From NCBI RefSeq assembly GCF_963676065.1, contig NZ_OY780933.1, positions 3,676,501-3,740,500 on the forward strand: 64,000 nucleotides of DNA. Reading direction: 5' to 3'. How positions within the stretch are numbered: the stretch's first letter is position 1; each line of letters begins with the position of its first letter. The notes beneath the pieces are model-generated. The model worked only from the letters and a program-made list of their open reading frames with translations. It was not told the DNA's origin and did not search any database. Positions 1 to 7,484 of this stretch are shown here, in pieces. The position numbers and the translations under genes are program-made. The stretch is from Maridesulfovibrio sp. Lineage in GTDB: Bacteria; Desulfobacterota; Desulfovibrionia; Desulfovibrionales; Desulfovibrionaceae.

Positions 1-169
1 TGGCTTCTCCAAGGTAAGATCGTACATACCTGTCCTGAAAAAAATTGACCAACTGAGAGCAGAAGACGCGGAAAAAGCTGGAAAGATGACTTCGTGGAAC
101 GAACTTGCTCAAGGGTGTGAAGCCGAAGAGGCTGATACCGCCGGGAACGGACTTGAGAGCAAGGCCTAG
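1..169 (+). CDS. 3' end of an unidentified gene (partial)
   Basis: The reading frame is open from base 2 to a TAG at 167-169 and gives 55 residues that begin off the left edge. The fragment is hydrophilic and charged (SYIPVLKKIDQL, then an acidic tail), which looks like a real C-terminus rather than random sequence. No family can be named from it. It ends about 50 bp before the PhnD-like gene on the same strand, so it may belong to the same transcription unit. Confidence 0.45.
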   Translation, partial: GFSKVRSYIPVLKKIDQLRAEDAEKAGKMTSWNELAQGCEAEEADTAGNGLESKA

Positions 170-184
170 CACCGAACGAAGAAA

Positions 185-217
185 TCTCCGCAGTGATATT
201 CCCCGTCTCTGCGGAGA
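185..217 (+). promoter_or_regulatory. Stem-loop overlapping the ribosome binding site of the PhnD-like gene
   Basis: A perfect 9-bp inverted repeat (TCTCCGCAG / CTGCGGAGA) with a 15-nt loop lies just before the ATG at 222. The GGAG Shine-Dalgarno is inside the 3' arm, so folding would hide it. There is no T-run, so it is not a classical terminator. It could set the translation level of the binding protein; that role is inference. Confidence 0.5.
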
Positions 218-221
218 ATTC

Positions 222-1178
222 ATGTTCAAACTCAAATATTCCCTTCCGGCAATACTTCTTTTTATCGGAGTCGCCCTCTATTTTTTCGGTTCACAACCGG
301 AAGAAAAAATCGTGCGGGTCGATATGTCCGTACGCGAGGAAATAAGGGTTCCCGAGCCGAAACCGGCCATCACTTACGCATACCTTCCCCAATATTCACA
401 TAAAGTATCCTACCTGCGCCATAGCAAGCTTATCGATTACCTCTCCCGTGAATCGGGTCTGACCATACGGCAGGTATTTCCCGATACCTTTGAAGAACAC
501 CGCCGCATGGTTGAAAAAGGTGAAATTGATATCTCTTTTTCCAACCCCATGACCTATGTCGAAATAGCCAGAAGCGGAGCTAGGGCATTTGCGCGAATTA
601 TCGAGCCTTCCGGCAGCCCCACTTTCAAGGGGCAGATTATCACCCGTAAAGACAACCGGGCCATTACGAGGATTGAAGACTGCATCGGTAAAACATGGAT
701 CGCAGTAGATCCTCTCTCCGCCGGCGGATATCTCTTTCCGCTCGGTTTATTCCTCAAGCACGGAATCAAGGAATCAGAATTCAAGGAAATTTCCTTTGCC
801 CCCGGTCCGGGAGGTAAGCAGGAAAAGGCAGTGCTGGCTGTCTATGCCGGAAAATATGATTTTGCCTCTATCCGTGAAGGTACTTTGAATGTGGTCCGCG
901 ACAAGATCAATATTGATAAAATCAGGATAGTTGCGGAAACAGAATCCTACCCCGGATGGGTTTATGCCGCGCGTAAAGGGCTTCCTGAAGAAATTATTGA
1001 TAAGATCAAATCTTGCATGTTTGCCATGTCAATGGATAATCCTGAGCAGGCTTCCATACTTTATCAGGCCGGTATGCGCGGGATTATTCCGGCGCAAGAC
1101 AGCGATTATGATTCAGTAAGAAAACTCACAGAGAAACTCGGACTGGATGCGGACGCTCAGCAGGGAGACACACAATGA
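222..1178 (+). CDS. PhnD-like periplasmic binding protein (phosphate/phosphonate family)
   Basis: This 318-residue protein has an N-terminal hydrophobic stretch (residues 5-22), either a signal peptide or a membrane anchor. A PhnD-type binding fold follows, recognisable from the segments YAYLPQYSHK, DISFSNPMTY and GKTWIAVDPLSAGGYLFP. The ATG at 222 was chosen over 105 because GGAG precedes it and the signal sequence then starts the protein. The stop overlaps the histidine kinase start (ATGA), so the two are translationally coupled. In this arrangement such proteins usually present a ligand to a sensor kinase rather than feed an ABC importer, and no permease or ATPase gene is next to it. The ligand cannot be told from sequence. 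Confidence 0.8.
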   Translation: MFKLKYSLPAILLFIGVALYFFGSQPEEKIVRVDMSVREEIRVPEPKPAITYAYLPQYSHKVSYLRHSKLIDYLSRESGLTIRQVFPDTFEEHRRMVEKGEIDISFSNPMTYVEIARSGARAFARIIEPSGSPTFKGQIITRKDNRAITRIEDCIGKTWIAVDPLSAGGYLFPLGLFLKHGIKESEFKEISFAPGPGGKQEKAVLAVYAGKYDFASIREGTLNVVRDKINIDKIRIVAETESYPGWVYAARKGLPEEIIDKIKSCMFAMSMDNPEQASILYQAGMRGIIPAQDSDYDSVRKLTEKLGLDADAQQGDTQ

Positions 1179-3106
1179 CAGATATATTTTCCCGCTTACG
1201 CTTCAGAACTAAAATCAATCTCGGCTTAACCCTGATTGTGGCTTTTACTTCACTGATCATTGCTCTCTTTGTTATCCGTATGTCTGCGGACGCGCTTATA
1301 GAACAATCCCGCAAACGGGGTGAAGTGCTTGCAGGCAATCTGGCACTGCGAGCGGAAAACCCGCTCCTTTCGGTAGATCTGCTTAATCTGGGATCAATGG
1401 TTAATGAGCTGAAAAAAGCTGACAACGAGATCGTGTATGCCTTTATCATGGATGATCAGGACAGGATTCTGGCTAATACCTTCAGTGATGGATTTCCGGT
1501 ACAGCTCAAGGGTGCCAATCACAGCATGGGAAATAAAATAAGCATTGTGACAGTTGATACCGGGAAAAGCCGTGTTTTCGATTTTGCCGCCCCTATTCTT
1601 CTCAGCGACAAAAAACTGGGAACAGTCCGCATCGGCCTTTCCCGAGCCGGAATTCACGCCGTAGTCCAGAACCTGATCTTCGCCATTATGGCCCTCACCG
1701 GAGGGGTTCTGCTGCTGGCTGTACTTATTTCCACGCAGTTTGCCCGTCAATTGACCTTACGGCTGGGCTCACTCCAGAAACATGCTGAAGATATTGTCGC
1801 CACCCATCTGGGGCCCAGTCTGCGTAAAGAAAAGAATAAGACCGAAAAACTCACGGATAAATTCAAACGTATCATCAGCAATCCTCCCAAAGGCGATGAA
1901 ATTCAGGAGCTGACTGAAACTTTTGATGCGATGGGCATGAGCCTTGCCTGCCATATCGAAGACCTCCAGATAACCGAAGCGGACCTGACCAGGCAAAAAG
2001 AACTGCTTAAAACTATCATTAATGTATCTCCGGATTTTGTTTCGCTACTGGGGCCGCAGCTGACTTACCTTGCGGTCAATAAAACATATGCCGAGCATAT
2101 GAATCGCAGCGAGGAAGAAATCATCGGTCTGACGGATAATGATCTGTATTCTGAGGAGATTGCAGCCACACGTATGGAAGAGGCAAGGATGGTCCTTAAC
2201 ACAGGTAATCCCGTTAACAAGGAAACCCGCGAGCCGGAAACTGACGAATCGCCGACCCGCTGGTTCCATACCATCCGCGTACCGGTATACGGACAGAAGA
2301 ACAACATCATCGGGGTGCTTTCCACTTCACGCGAGATAACTGAGCTAAAGAACTACCAAGCACAATTGATTCAGTCTCAGAAGATGGAATCCATCGGTAA
2401 ACTGGCTGGGGGCGTGGCCCATGAGATCAACACCCCGCTAGGAATAATCCTCGGTTATGCTCAGCTGCTGCAAGAAGATTTCGACCCGGAAAACCAGATT
2501 GCGAAAGACATCGGCATCATCGAAAAGCAGGCCCGTGTGTGCCGCAAAATCGTGGCCGACCTGCTCGGTTTCTCCCGCCAGACAGAGAGTGAAAAAATCC
2601 CCATGTGCTTCAACAACTCCATTCTGGAGGTGGTCCAGCTGGTCAGCCACACCTTCAAGCTGGAGCAGGTACAGATTTCAACCGAGCTTGATGACCGCTT
2701 CCCCATAATTCACGGTGACCCGGAAAAATTGAAACAGGTCTGGCTGAATCTGCTTTCCAACGCACTTGAAGCGATTGAAGACAAAGGCAACATCCATATC
2801 TCCACCCAGCTCGATATCTCATCCATGACCATTACCGCCATCTTCGCCGATACAGGACACGGAATCGAAGCGAAGAACCTTAATACCATATTCGATCCTT
2901 TCTATTCCACCAAGCCGGTGGGAAAAGGTACCGGACTGGGCCTTTCAGTTTCTTTCGGGATCATCAAGGATCATGGAGGAACTATCGCGGCCATAAGTCC
3001 TCTACCCCGTAAATTGCGTAACAAGCTTAACCTTCCGACTGCAGCCGGACCCGGAACGTTATTCAAGGTAATACTGCCACTCGACGACCTTTCGGCAGAA
3101 GAGTAA
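1175..3106 (+). CDS. Membrane PAS sensor histidine kinase
   Basis: This is a 643-residue hybrid-free sensor kinase. It has TM1 at about residues 15-37, an extracytoplasmic sensor to about 164, TM2 at 165-187, a HAMP-like linker to about 260, a PAS domain at 275-395 and HisKA with H416 in AHEINTPLG. The HATPase domain shows an N-box (LLSNALEAI), a G1 box (DTGHGI) and an F/G2 region (FDPFYSTK, GTGLGLS). All catalytic motifs are intact. It is coupled by a 4-bp overlap to the PhnD-like gene, which suggests that the liganded binding protein signals to the periplasmic sensor domain. No response regulator gene is adjacent, so the partner is elsewhere or left of the window. Confidence 0.9.
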   Translation: MTDIFSRLRFRTKINLGLTLIVAFTSLIIALFVIRMSADALIEQSRKRGEVLAGNLALRAENPLLSVDLLNLGSMVNELKKADNEIVYAFIMDDQDRILANTFSDGFPVQLKGANHSMGNKISIVTVDTGKSRVFDFAAPILLSDKKLGTVRIGLSRAGIHAVVQNLIFAIMALTGGVLLLAVLISTQFARQLTLRLGSLQKHAEDIVATHLGPSLRKEKNKTEKLTDKFKRIISNPPKGDEIQELTETFDAMGMSLACHIEDLQITEADLTRQKELLKTIINVSPDFVSLLGPQLTYLAVNKTYAEHMNRSEEEIIGLTDNDLYSEEIAATRMEEARMVLNTGNPVNKETREPETDESPTRWFHTIRVPVYGQKNNIIGVLSTSREITELKNYQAQLIQSQKMESIGKLAGGVAHEINTPLGIILGYAQLLQEDFDPENQIAKDIGIIEKQARVCRKIVADLLGFSRQTESEKIPMCFNNSILEVVQLVSHTFKLEQVQISTELDDRFPIIHGDPEKLKQVWLNLLSNALEAIEDKGNIHISTQLDISSMTITAIFADTGHGIEAKNLNTIFDPFYSTKPVGKGTGLGLSVSFGIIKDHGGTIAAISPLPRKLRNKLNLPTAAGPGTLFKVILPLDDLSAEE

Positions 3107-3151
3107 GCATGGACTTCCTTTATACTGTTCTCTCTGATATAGTGTGTACTT

Positions 3152-5098
3152 ATGGCATTTAGACATGTTTTCACCCACTGGACCTACGAGACCTTCCCCC
3201 CGGGACGGTTGCTCAGACGCAGATATAACTCCTTTAAAAAACTAATGGAGCTGGAGGAGAAATGCCTTGAGGCAATCTCTCATATTGAAGACATCGGCTT
3301 CGGACTGACCGTGACCGACTGGGCCTACGTTGAAAAACAGGCCGCAGATCTGGGCATTAACATTCGTACTATGCTGGAGCATCTTCAGGATATGAACCCG
3401 GTACGGTTCATGGACATCATGGATTACTATAACAAGATCAATTTCTATGTACGCATGGCTGTAACCGTGCAGGACCCGGAAATTTCAAAGCCATTCACCT
3501 TTCCACTTGATGACGCCATAGACTATGAATTCAAGGCAGGAGCCTGCGCCGCAGATCTCGCTAGACTCAAAAAAGCAGGTCTTCCGGTACTGGACGGCAT
3601 GGTAATCGGCTCGGATGTTTATAATTATTACATCGAAGCAAACAATCTGCGTATCGCCATTGACGAAATTCTTGAAGCTGCGGTTACGACAAACATTTCT
3701 GACCTAAGTAAGATTTCGCGCACGATAATAGACCGTTTCATGCAGGGAGTAATGCCGGAGGCGATAGCCAATGAAATTGAAATAGCGGCCCTTGAAACTT
3801 CACGCGGAAGCGGCAACCTGACCCTGACCGCATCCTCCACACCGGAGGGAAGTATTTATGCCCTGCCTGAAAACAAGTGTACAATCTCTCCGGTTGCAGC
3901 TCAGAATGTGGTTGAAGCGTGGAAAAAAGCGGTTACCTGCAAATTCTCAGCTGAATCCATCAGGGCCCGCATTGAATTCGGTTATGCTGACCGCGAAAGC
4001 CCGGCATCAGTAATCATCCAGCCCTTCAAAGAACTGCATGATTACGGGGAACTGGAAACCCTTCACGAATCGGCAAATCTTCCGCCCAAAGACCGGGAGC
4101 ACGGTTGTTCTGCCATTTTCAGCAAGAATTCATCAACGCCCTATCTGATCTCAAGAAGAGAAGGACAAAGAATTCTCCGCAAACCTGAAAACGCTTCGCT
4201 TTCCACACATTCGGCAAAAACGATATCCGCCATGGGAGCTAAAGCCGAAGAACTGTTAAATCAGCCTCAAAAATGCAGTTGGGTAACAGACCTGCGTAAC
4301 CGGGTCATGATCACTTCGACGCGATCTTATCCCTTTAAGGGTGAGAAAGAGACTGTGCGCATCAAACAGGCTCTCTCCTACATTGCCAACCTGAATATCT
4401 CACCGCGCAACACGGAAATGTTTCTACCTGAAAAAAGCCGCTCCATGTATGATCTGGTGCGCTTTGCCAATGAAAAGGGAATTGAAGAAATGTTTTCGCT
4501 GGTCAGCAAGCAGGGGCTGGGACTTGACGGCGCCAAACATTTAAGCGCGCGCCAGCCCATTGATATCACCGTCCTCAATCTTGCGGACAGTTTGTTCTCC
4601 ACCGCTGCGGGTAAATTGGATATTTCTCCGGACGACATCAAATCCGCCCCTATGTGGGCACTCTGGTTCGGACTTGGCGCAGAGCGTTCAGGATGGGAAG
4701 GGCAAAACAGCATTGACGGTTACGCCATTCTTTCCCGCACCTATATGAATATCACCCTGAAATCGGAAAAAGATCTTACGGAAGTGGATGCGGTATGCGA
4801 TCCCGATGCTGAAGCCAATCATATACATTTCCGGTTCAAAGGCGGAATCGGAACTCCTGAACAGCGCATAGCCCGCATCAGATTTATAAAGACTACATTG
4901 GAGTCACAAGGATTCTCTACAACCCATCAGGGTGATATGATTGAAGGAATTTTCAAAAAAGGAATTGAACCGGAAATTCAGAAACTGCTGGCCACCACAG
5001 GACACCTGATAGCCTATATAGCCACCCACCATCCAGTGGTAGCGGACGGTGAAGATGTGGATCAGTGTGCAGCAAAATTTATTTCTGAACTCGGCTGA
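3152..5098 (+). CDS. PEP synthase-like protein (PPDK N-terminal ATP-binding domain)
   Basis: A 648-residue protein. After an alpha-helical N-terminal region (about 1-120) it carries a pyruvate phosphate dikinase PEP/ATP-binding fold at roughly 120-295 (AGACAADLARLKKAGLPV, later ESPASVIIQPF). The C-terminal half matches no domain I can name. The phosphohistidine swivel domain and the PEP-binding barrel of true PpsA/PpdK are not visible, so catalytic conversion of pyruvate to PEP is doubtful and a regulatory or phosphotransfer role is possible. The gene starts 45 bp after the kinase gene and probably shares its transcript. The start at 3152 lacks a clear Shine-Dalgarno, but the first residues look like the usual start of related proteins. 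Confidence 0.65.
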   Translation: MAFRHVFTHWTYETFPPGRLLRRRYNSFKKLMELEEKCLEAISHIEDIGFGLTVTDWAYVEKQAADLGINIRTMLEHLQDMNPVRFMDIMDYYNKINFYVRMAVTVQDPEISKPFTFPLDDAIDYEFKAGACAADLARLKKAGLPVLDGMVIGSDVYNYYIEANNLRIAIDEILEAAVTTNISDLSKISRTIIDRFMQGVMPEAIANEIEIAALETSRGSGNLTLTASSTPEGSIYALPENKCTISPVAAQNVVEAWKKAVTCKFSAESIRARIEFGYADRESPASVIIQPFKELHDYGELETLHESANLPPKDREHGCSAIFSKNSSTPYLISRREGQRILRKPENASLSTHSAKTISAMGAKAEELLNQPQKCSWVTDLRNRVMITSTRSYPFKGEKETVRIKQALSYIANLNISPRNTEMFLPEKSRSMYDLVRFANEKGIEEMFSLVSKQGLGLDGAKHLSARQPIDITVLNLADSLFSTAAGKLDISPDDIKSAPMWALWFGLGAERSGWEGQNSIDGYAILSRTYMNITLKSEKDLTEVDAVCDPDAEANHIHFRFKGGIGTPEQRIARIRFIKTTLESQGFSTTHQGDMIEGIFKKGIEPEIQKLLATTGHLIAYIATHHPVVADGEDVDQCAAKFISELG

Positions 5099-5101
5099 TT
5101 T

Positions 5102-5851
5102 TTAGCTTTCAGCTCGCGATTTCTTATGAATCTGGACCAGGAAATGAACCAGCTTATCCTCAATTTCCCGATCATCGACGTACTCAATAATCATTTCCTT
5201 GGCGTCCTCAAGGTCATACTCTTTTAAAAGCTCACGCAACCGCATCCGCAGCTGCGCTTTTTCGCGTTTTATCTGCAAATCTTCCAGAATATCAGTGACA
5301 TAATCAAAATCTTTTTTCGCAAGGGCCTTCCTGAAACTGGTACGCACGAAATGCTGATAAAAACGCCCGGAAATACCAGTAAGAAGTGTACCCAGCCAGA
5401 CACCAAGAACCAAAGTCACAAGATCGGCAATTCTTTCCTTGGCGATATTGACCCATTCGCTAAAATCACGGTCCTTAAGCAAATCCTGAGTCTTGCGCAT
5501 TTCGAGCACCATGCGTTTGGCTGCCGGATTATTCTTATTGATGTCCAAGGCCTTCCGAAACTGGGCTTCGGCCTGCTCCAGATCTCCATTCTTAAAATAA
5601 GCCCGCCCAAGCAGGCTGTACAGCCAGTCCGAGCGGGGGTGATCCTTTAACGAACGTTCAAGACTGGAAACAGCAAGTTCGTATTCCCCGCGATCAATCA
5701 ACTCCTGGCCCATCCTGCCGCAGTAAACCTCAGATTCAATGGCGGTTTGTGATGCGGTAGCGGTATCCGCCCGGCATTCAATAATCCCGAACATTACGGT
5801 CAAGGTCAGAAGTATACAAATAACCCAGATAATTCTTTCTGTTCTATTCAT
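5102..5851 (-). CDS. TPR-repeat membrane protein
   Basis: A 249-residue protein with an N-terminal hydrophobic signal or anchor (residues 8-25). It has TPR-like repeats at about 45-115 (LAVSSLERSLKDHPRSDW, YFKNGDLEQAEAQFRKAL), a second membrane segment near 140-160 (LVTLVLGVWLGTLL) and a charged alpha-helical C-terminus. It is the last gene of the eight-gene envelope operon, 16 bp after the SpoIID gene. It is likely a periplasmic or membrane scaffold for the other products; this is inferred from TPRs and context. It converges on the PEP-synthase-like gene with only 3 bp between the stops. Confidence 0.7.
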   Translation of the reverse strand: MNRTERIIWVICILLTLTVMFGIIECRADTATASQTAIESEVYCGRMGQELIDRGEYELAVSSLERSLKDHPRSDWLYSLLGRAYFKNGDLEQAEAQFRKALDINKNNPAAKRMVLEMRKTQDLLKDRDFSEWVNIAKERIADLVTLVLGVWLGTLLTGISGRFYQHFVRTSFRKALAKKDFDYVTDILEDLQIKREKAQLRMRLRELLKEYDLEDAKEMIIEYVDDREIEDKLVHFLVQIHKKSRAES

Positions 5852-5867
5852 TAACGGCCTTACTTAT

Positions 5868-7484
5868 CTACCAGAGCCGCTTAATGCTGCTGCCGGGATA
5901 ATAGAATTTTAAAATTTCATTATATTTCTTGCTCTTACCCAATTCCGCAGCTCCCCATTGCGAATATCCTACACCGTGACCCCATCCACGTCCTTTAAAG
6001 GTATAGGAGTCACCTTTCTTATCAATTTGCAAAAGAATATCAGGCAGTTTCAAAACACGTGAACTGCCCAGAGTTGTACGGGTACGCAGATCGCGATGCC
6101 CGGATTTATATTTAATACGCACTTTCACTATTCTGCCGGACGGTCCTCTTTCCAAAGCGGTAATGGAACGGATACCGGGTACGGAGATACCGATTTTCTT
6201 CAATTTGGCCTCGATATCTTTCCGGCTGTACTTCTTGGTCCATGAAGCCATCTTACCTTTCAAGCTTGCCGGGTCCTTATGAGCGACAAGATATGCCTTG
6301 CCTGCACCAAAAATAGCCTTGGCGTCCGCGGTAAAGCCACCGCTGTTCGCTGTATATTGGGAAAGAATAGGCTTGTCCTTATATAGAAGAACATGGCCGC
6401 TGGTCGCTTTTACGGCCTTGTCAGCACGTTTATCCTCGCGATCCACACCAGCATACATCTGGTCATAAGTATCCGCGTAAACATCATAAAAAAGATGGCT
6501 GCGATGTTTCTTCTGATAATAAGCGTAAGTTCTAGCGGCAACAGCCTGAGCCTTCAGGGTTTCGGTCGGCCATGAGGCGTAGGATTCCGCAGGAACGACC
6601 GAACGCAGGTAGTCCTCAATATCGACCAGATTGAGAATCAAGAGTTTACCCTTGCGGATACTCACATCAATAATTCCCCGGACCTTCTTGCTTTCAGAGC
6701 CGTACTTAACCTTAAGAGTGCCGGTAGATTTAAATTTAATGCGGTTAGCGGAAACAACCTTACCGTCCAGAATTAGCTTGTTACTGGACAAACTGACTTT
6801 ATACTTACGTTCGCAACCAAGATCATCAGTGCAGATTTTATCTTTGCCTGATCCGGTGGTCACGGTCATGGAAGTTACCTTCCGGCTCAAACAAACCCTG
6901 AGCGAGGGTTCTTTACCTATTTTCTCGGGAATCTTCTGATCCGGCTTTTCGTCAGGCTTCTGTTCGGGTTTCTGCTCCGGTTTCTGTTCCTGCTTTACCT
7001 TCATGGAAGATATGACCGCTTCGGCCTGATACTTAAACTTACCCTTGGGAAAATAGCGCAGATACTGCTGAAAAACAGATTTGGCCCGATCAAATTTATT
7101 CATCTGGTAGTAAAGGAAGCCTAAACGATAGAGGGCTGTATCAGCATAATCTGGATAACTACGCCCAACCATGCGGTAAAGATCGGCAGCCTTTTCAGGA
7201 GCATCCAGAAAAGTGGAAAGCACCATCGCCTTACCGAACATTGCGTTTACTCTTGTCTTGGCAACCGGAGAATAGTCAACGGCGGTATCATACTGTTCAA
7301 GAGCCTCAAAATATTTACCTATATCGATCAGATAACTGGCGTAATTGATATGCCATTGGGCCTGAGCCTGATCCTCCAGTTCAACGGGAGAATACTTGCG
7401 GGCCTGTGCTCCTGCCGGAATCAGCAGCATCAAAACCAGGACTGAAAAAAGAAGTTTCTGTATTATGGCTATTCTATTTTTCAT
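5868..7484 (-). CDS. SpoIID/LytB-domain protein with N-terminal TPRs
   Basis: A 538-residue exported protein with a signal peptide at residues 1-28, a tetratricopeptide region at about 38-165, a low-complexity EQKP linker near 170-190, and a SpoIID/LytB domain from about 255 to the end. Diagnostic segments are VVPAESYASWPTETLKAQAV, ARTYAYYQ, QYTANSGG and GWGHGVGYSQWGA. SpoIID of sporulating bacteria is a lytic transglycosylase acting on denuded glycan. Homologs in non-sporulators are thought to bind or trim peptidoglycan. Here it probably remodels or anchors in the cell wall for the envelope system. Its start overlaps the upstream lipoprotein gene by 11 bp. Confidence 0.85.
   Translation of the reverse strand: MKNRIAIIQKLLFSVLVLMLLIPAGAQARKYSPVELEDQAQAQWHINYASYLIDIGKYFEALEQYDTAVDYSPVAKTRVNAMFGKAMVLSTFLDAPEKAADLYRMVGRSYPDYADTALYRLGFLYYQMNKFDRAKSVFQQYLRYFPKGKFKYQAEAVISSMKVKQEQKPEQKPEQKPDEKPDQKIPEKIGKEPSLRVCLSRKVTSMTVTTGSGKDKICTDDLGCERKYKVSLSSNKLILDGKVVSANRIKFKSTGTLKVKYGSESKKVRGIIDVSIRKGKLLILNLVDIEDYLRSVVPAESYASWPTETLKAQAVAARTYAYYQKKHRSHLFYDVYADTYDQMYAGVDREDKRADKAVKATSGHVLLYKDKPILSQYTANSGGFTADAKAIFGAGKAYLVAHKDPASLKGKMASWTKKYSRKDIEAKLKKIGISVPGIRSITALERGPSGRIVKVRIKYKSGHRDLRTRTTLGSSRVLKLPDILLQIDKKGDSYTFKGRGWGHGVGYSQWGAAELGKSKKYNEILKFYYPGSSIKRLW
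6938..6995 (-). repeat. 12-bp tandem repeat coding an EQKP linker
   Basis: Four to five imperfect 12-bp units encode (E/D)(Q/E)KP repeats between the TPR and SpoIID domains. This is a flexible charged linker, and repeat copy number may vary between strains. Confidence 0.7.
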
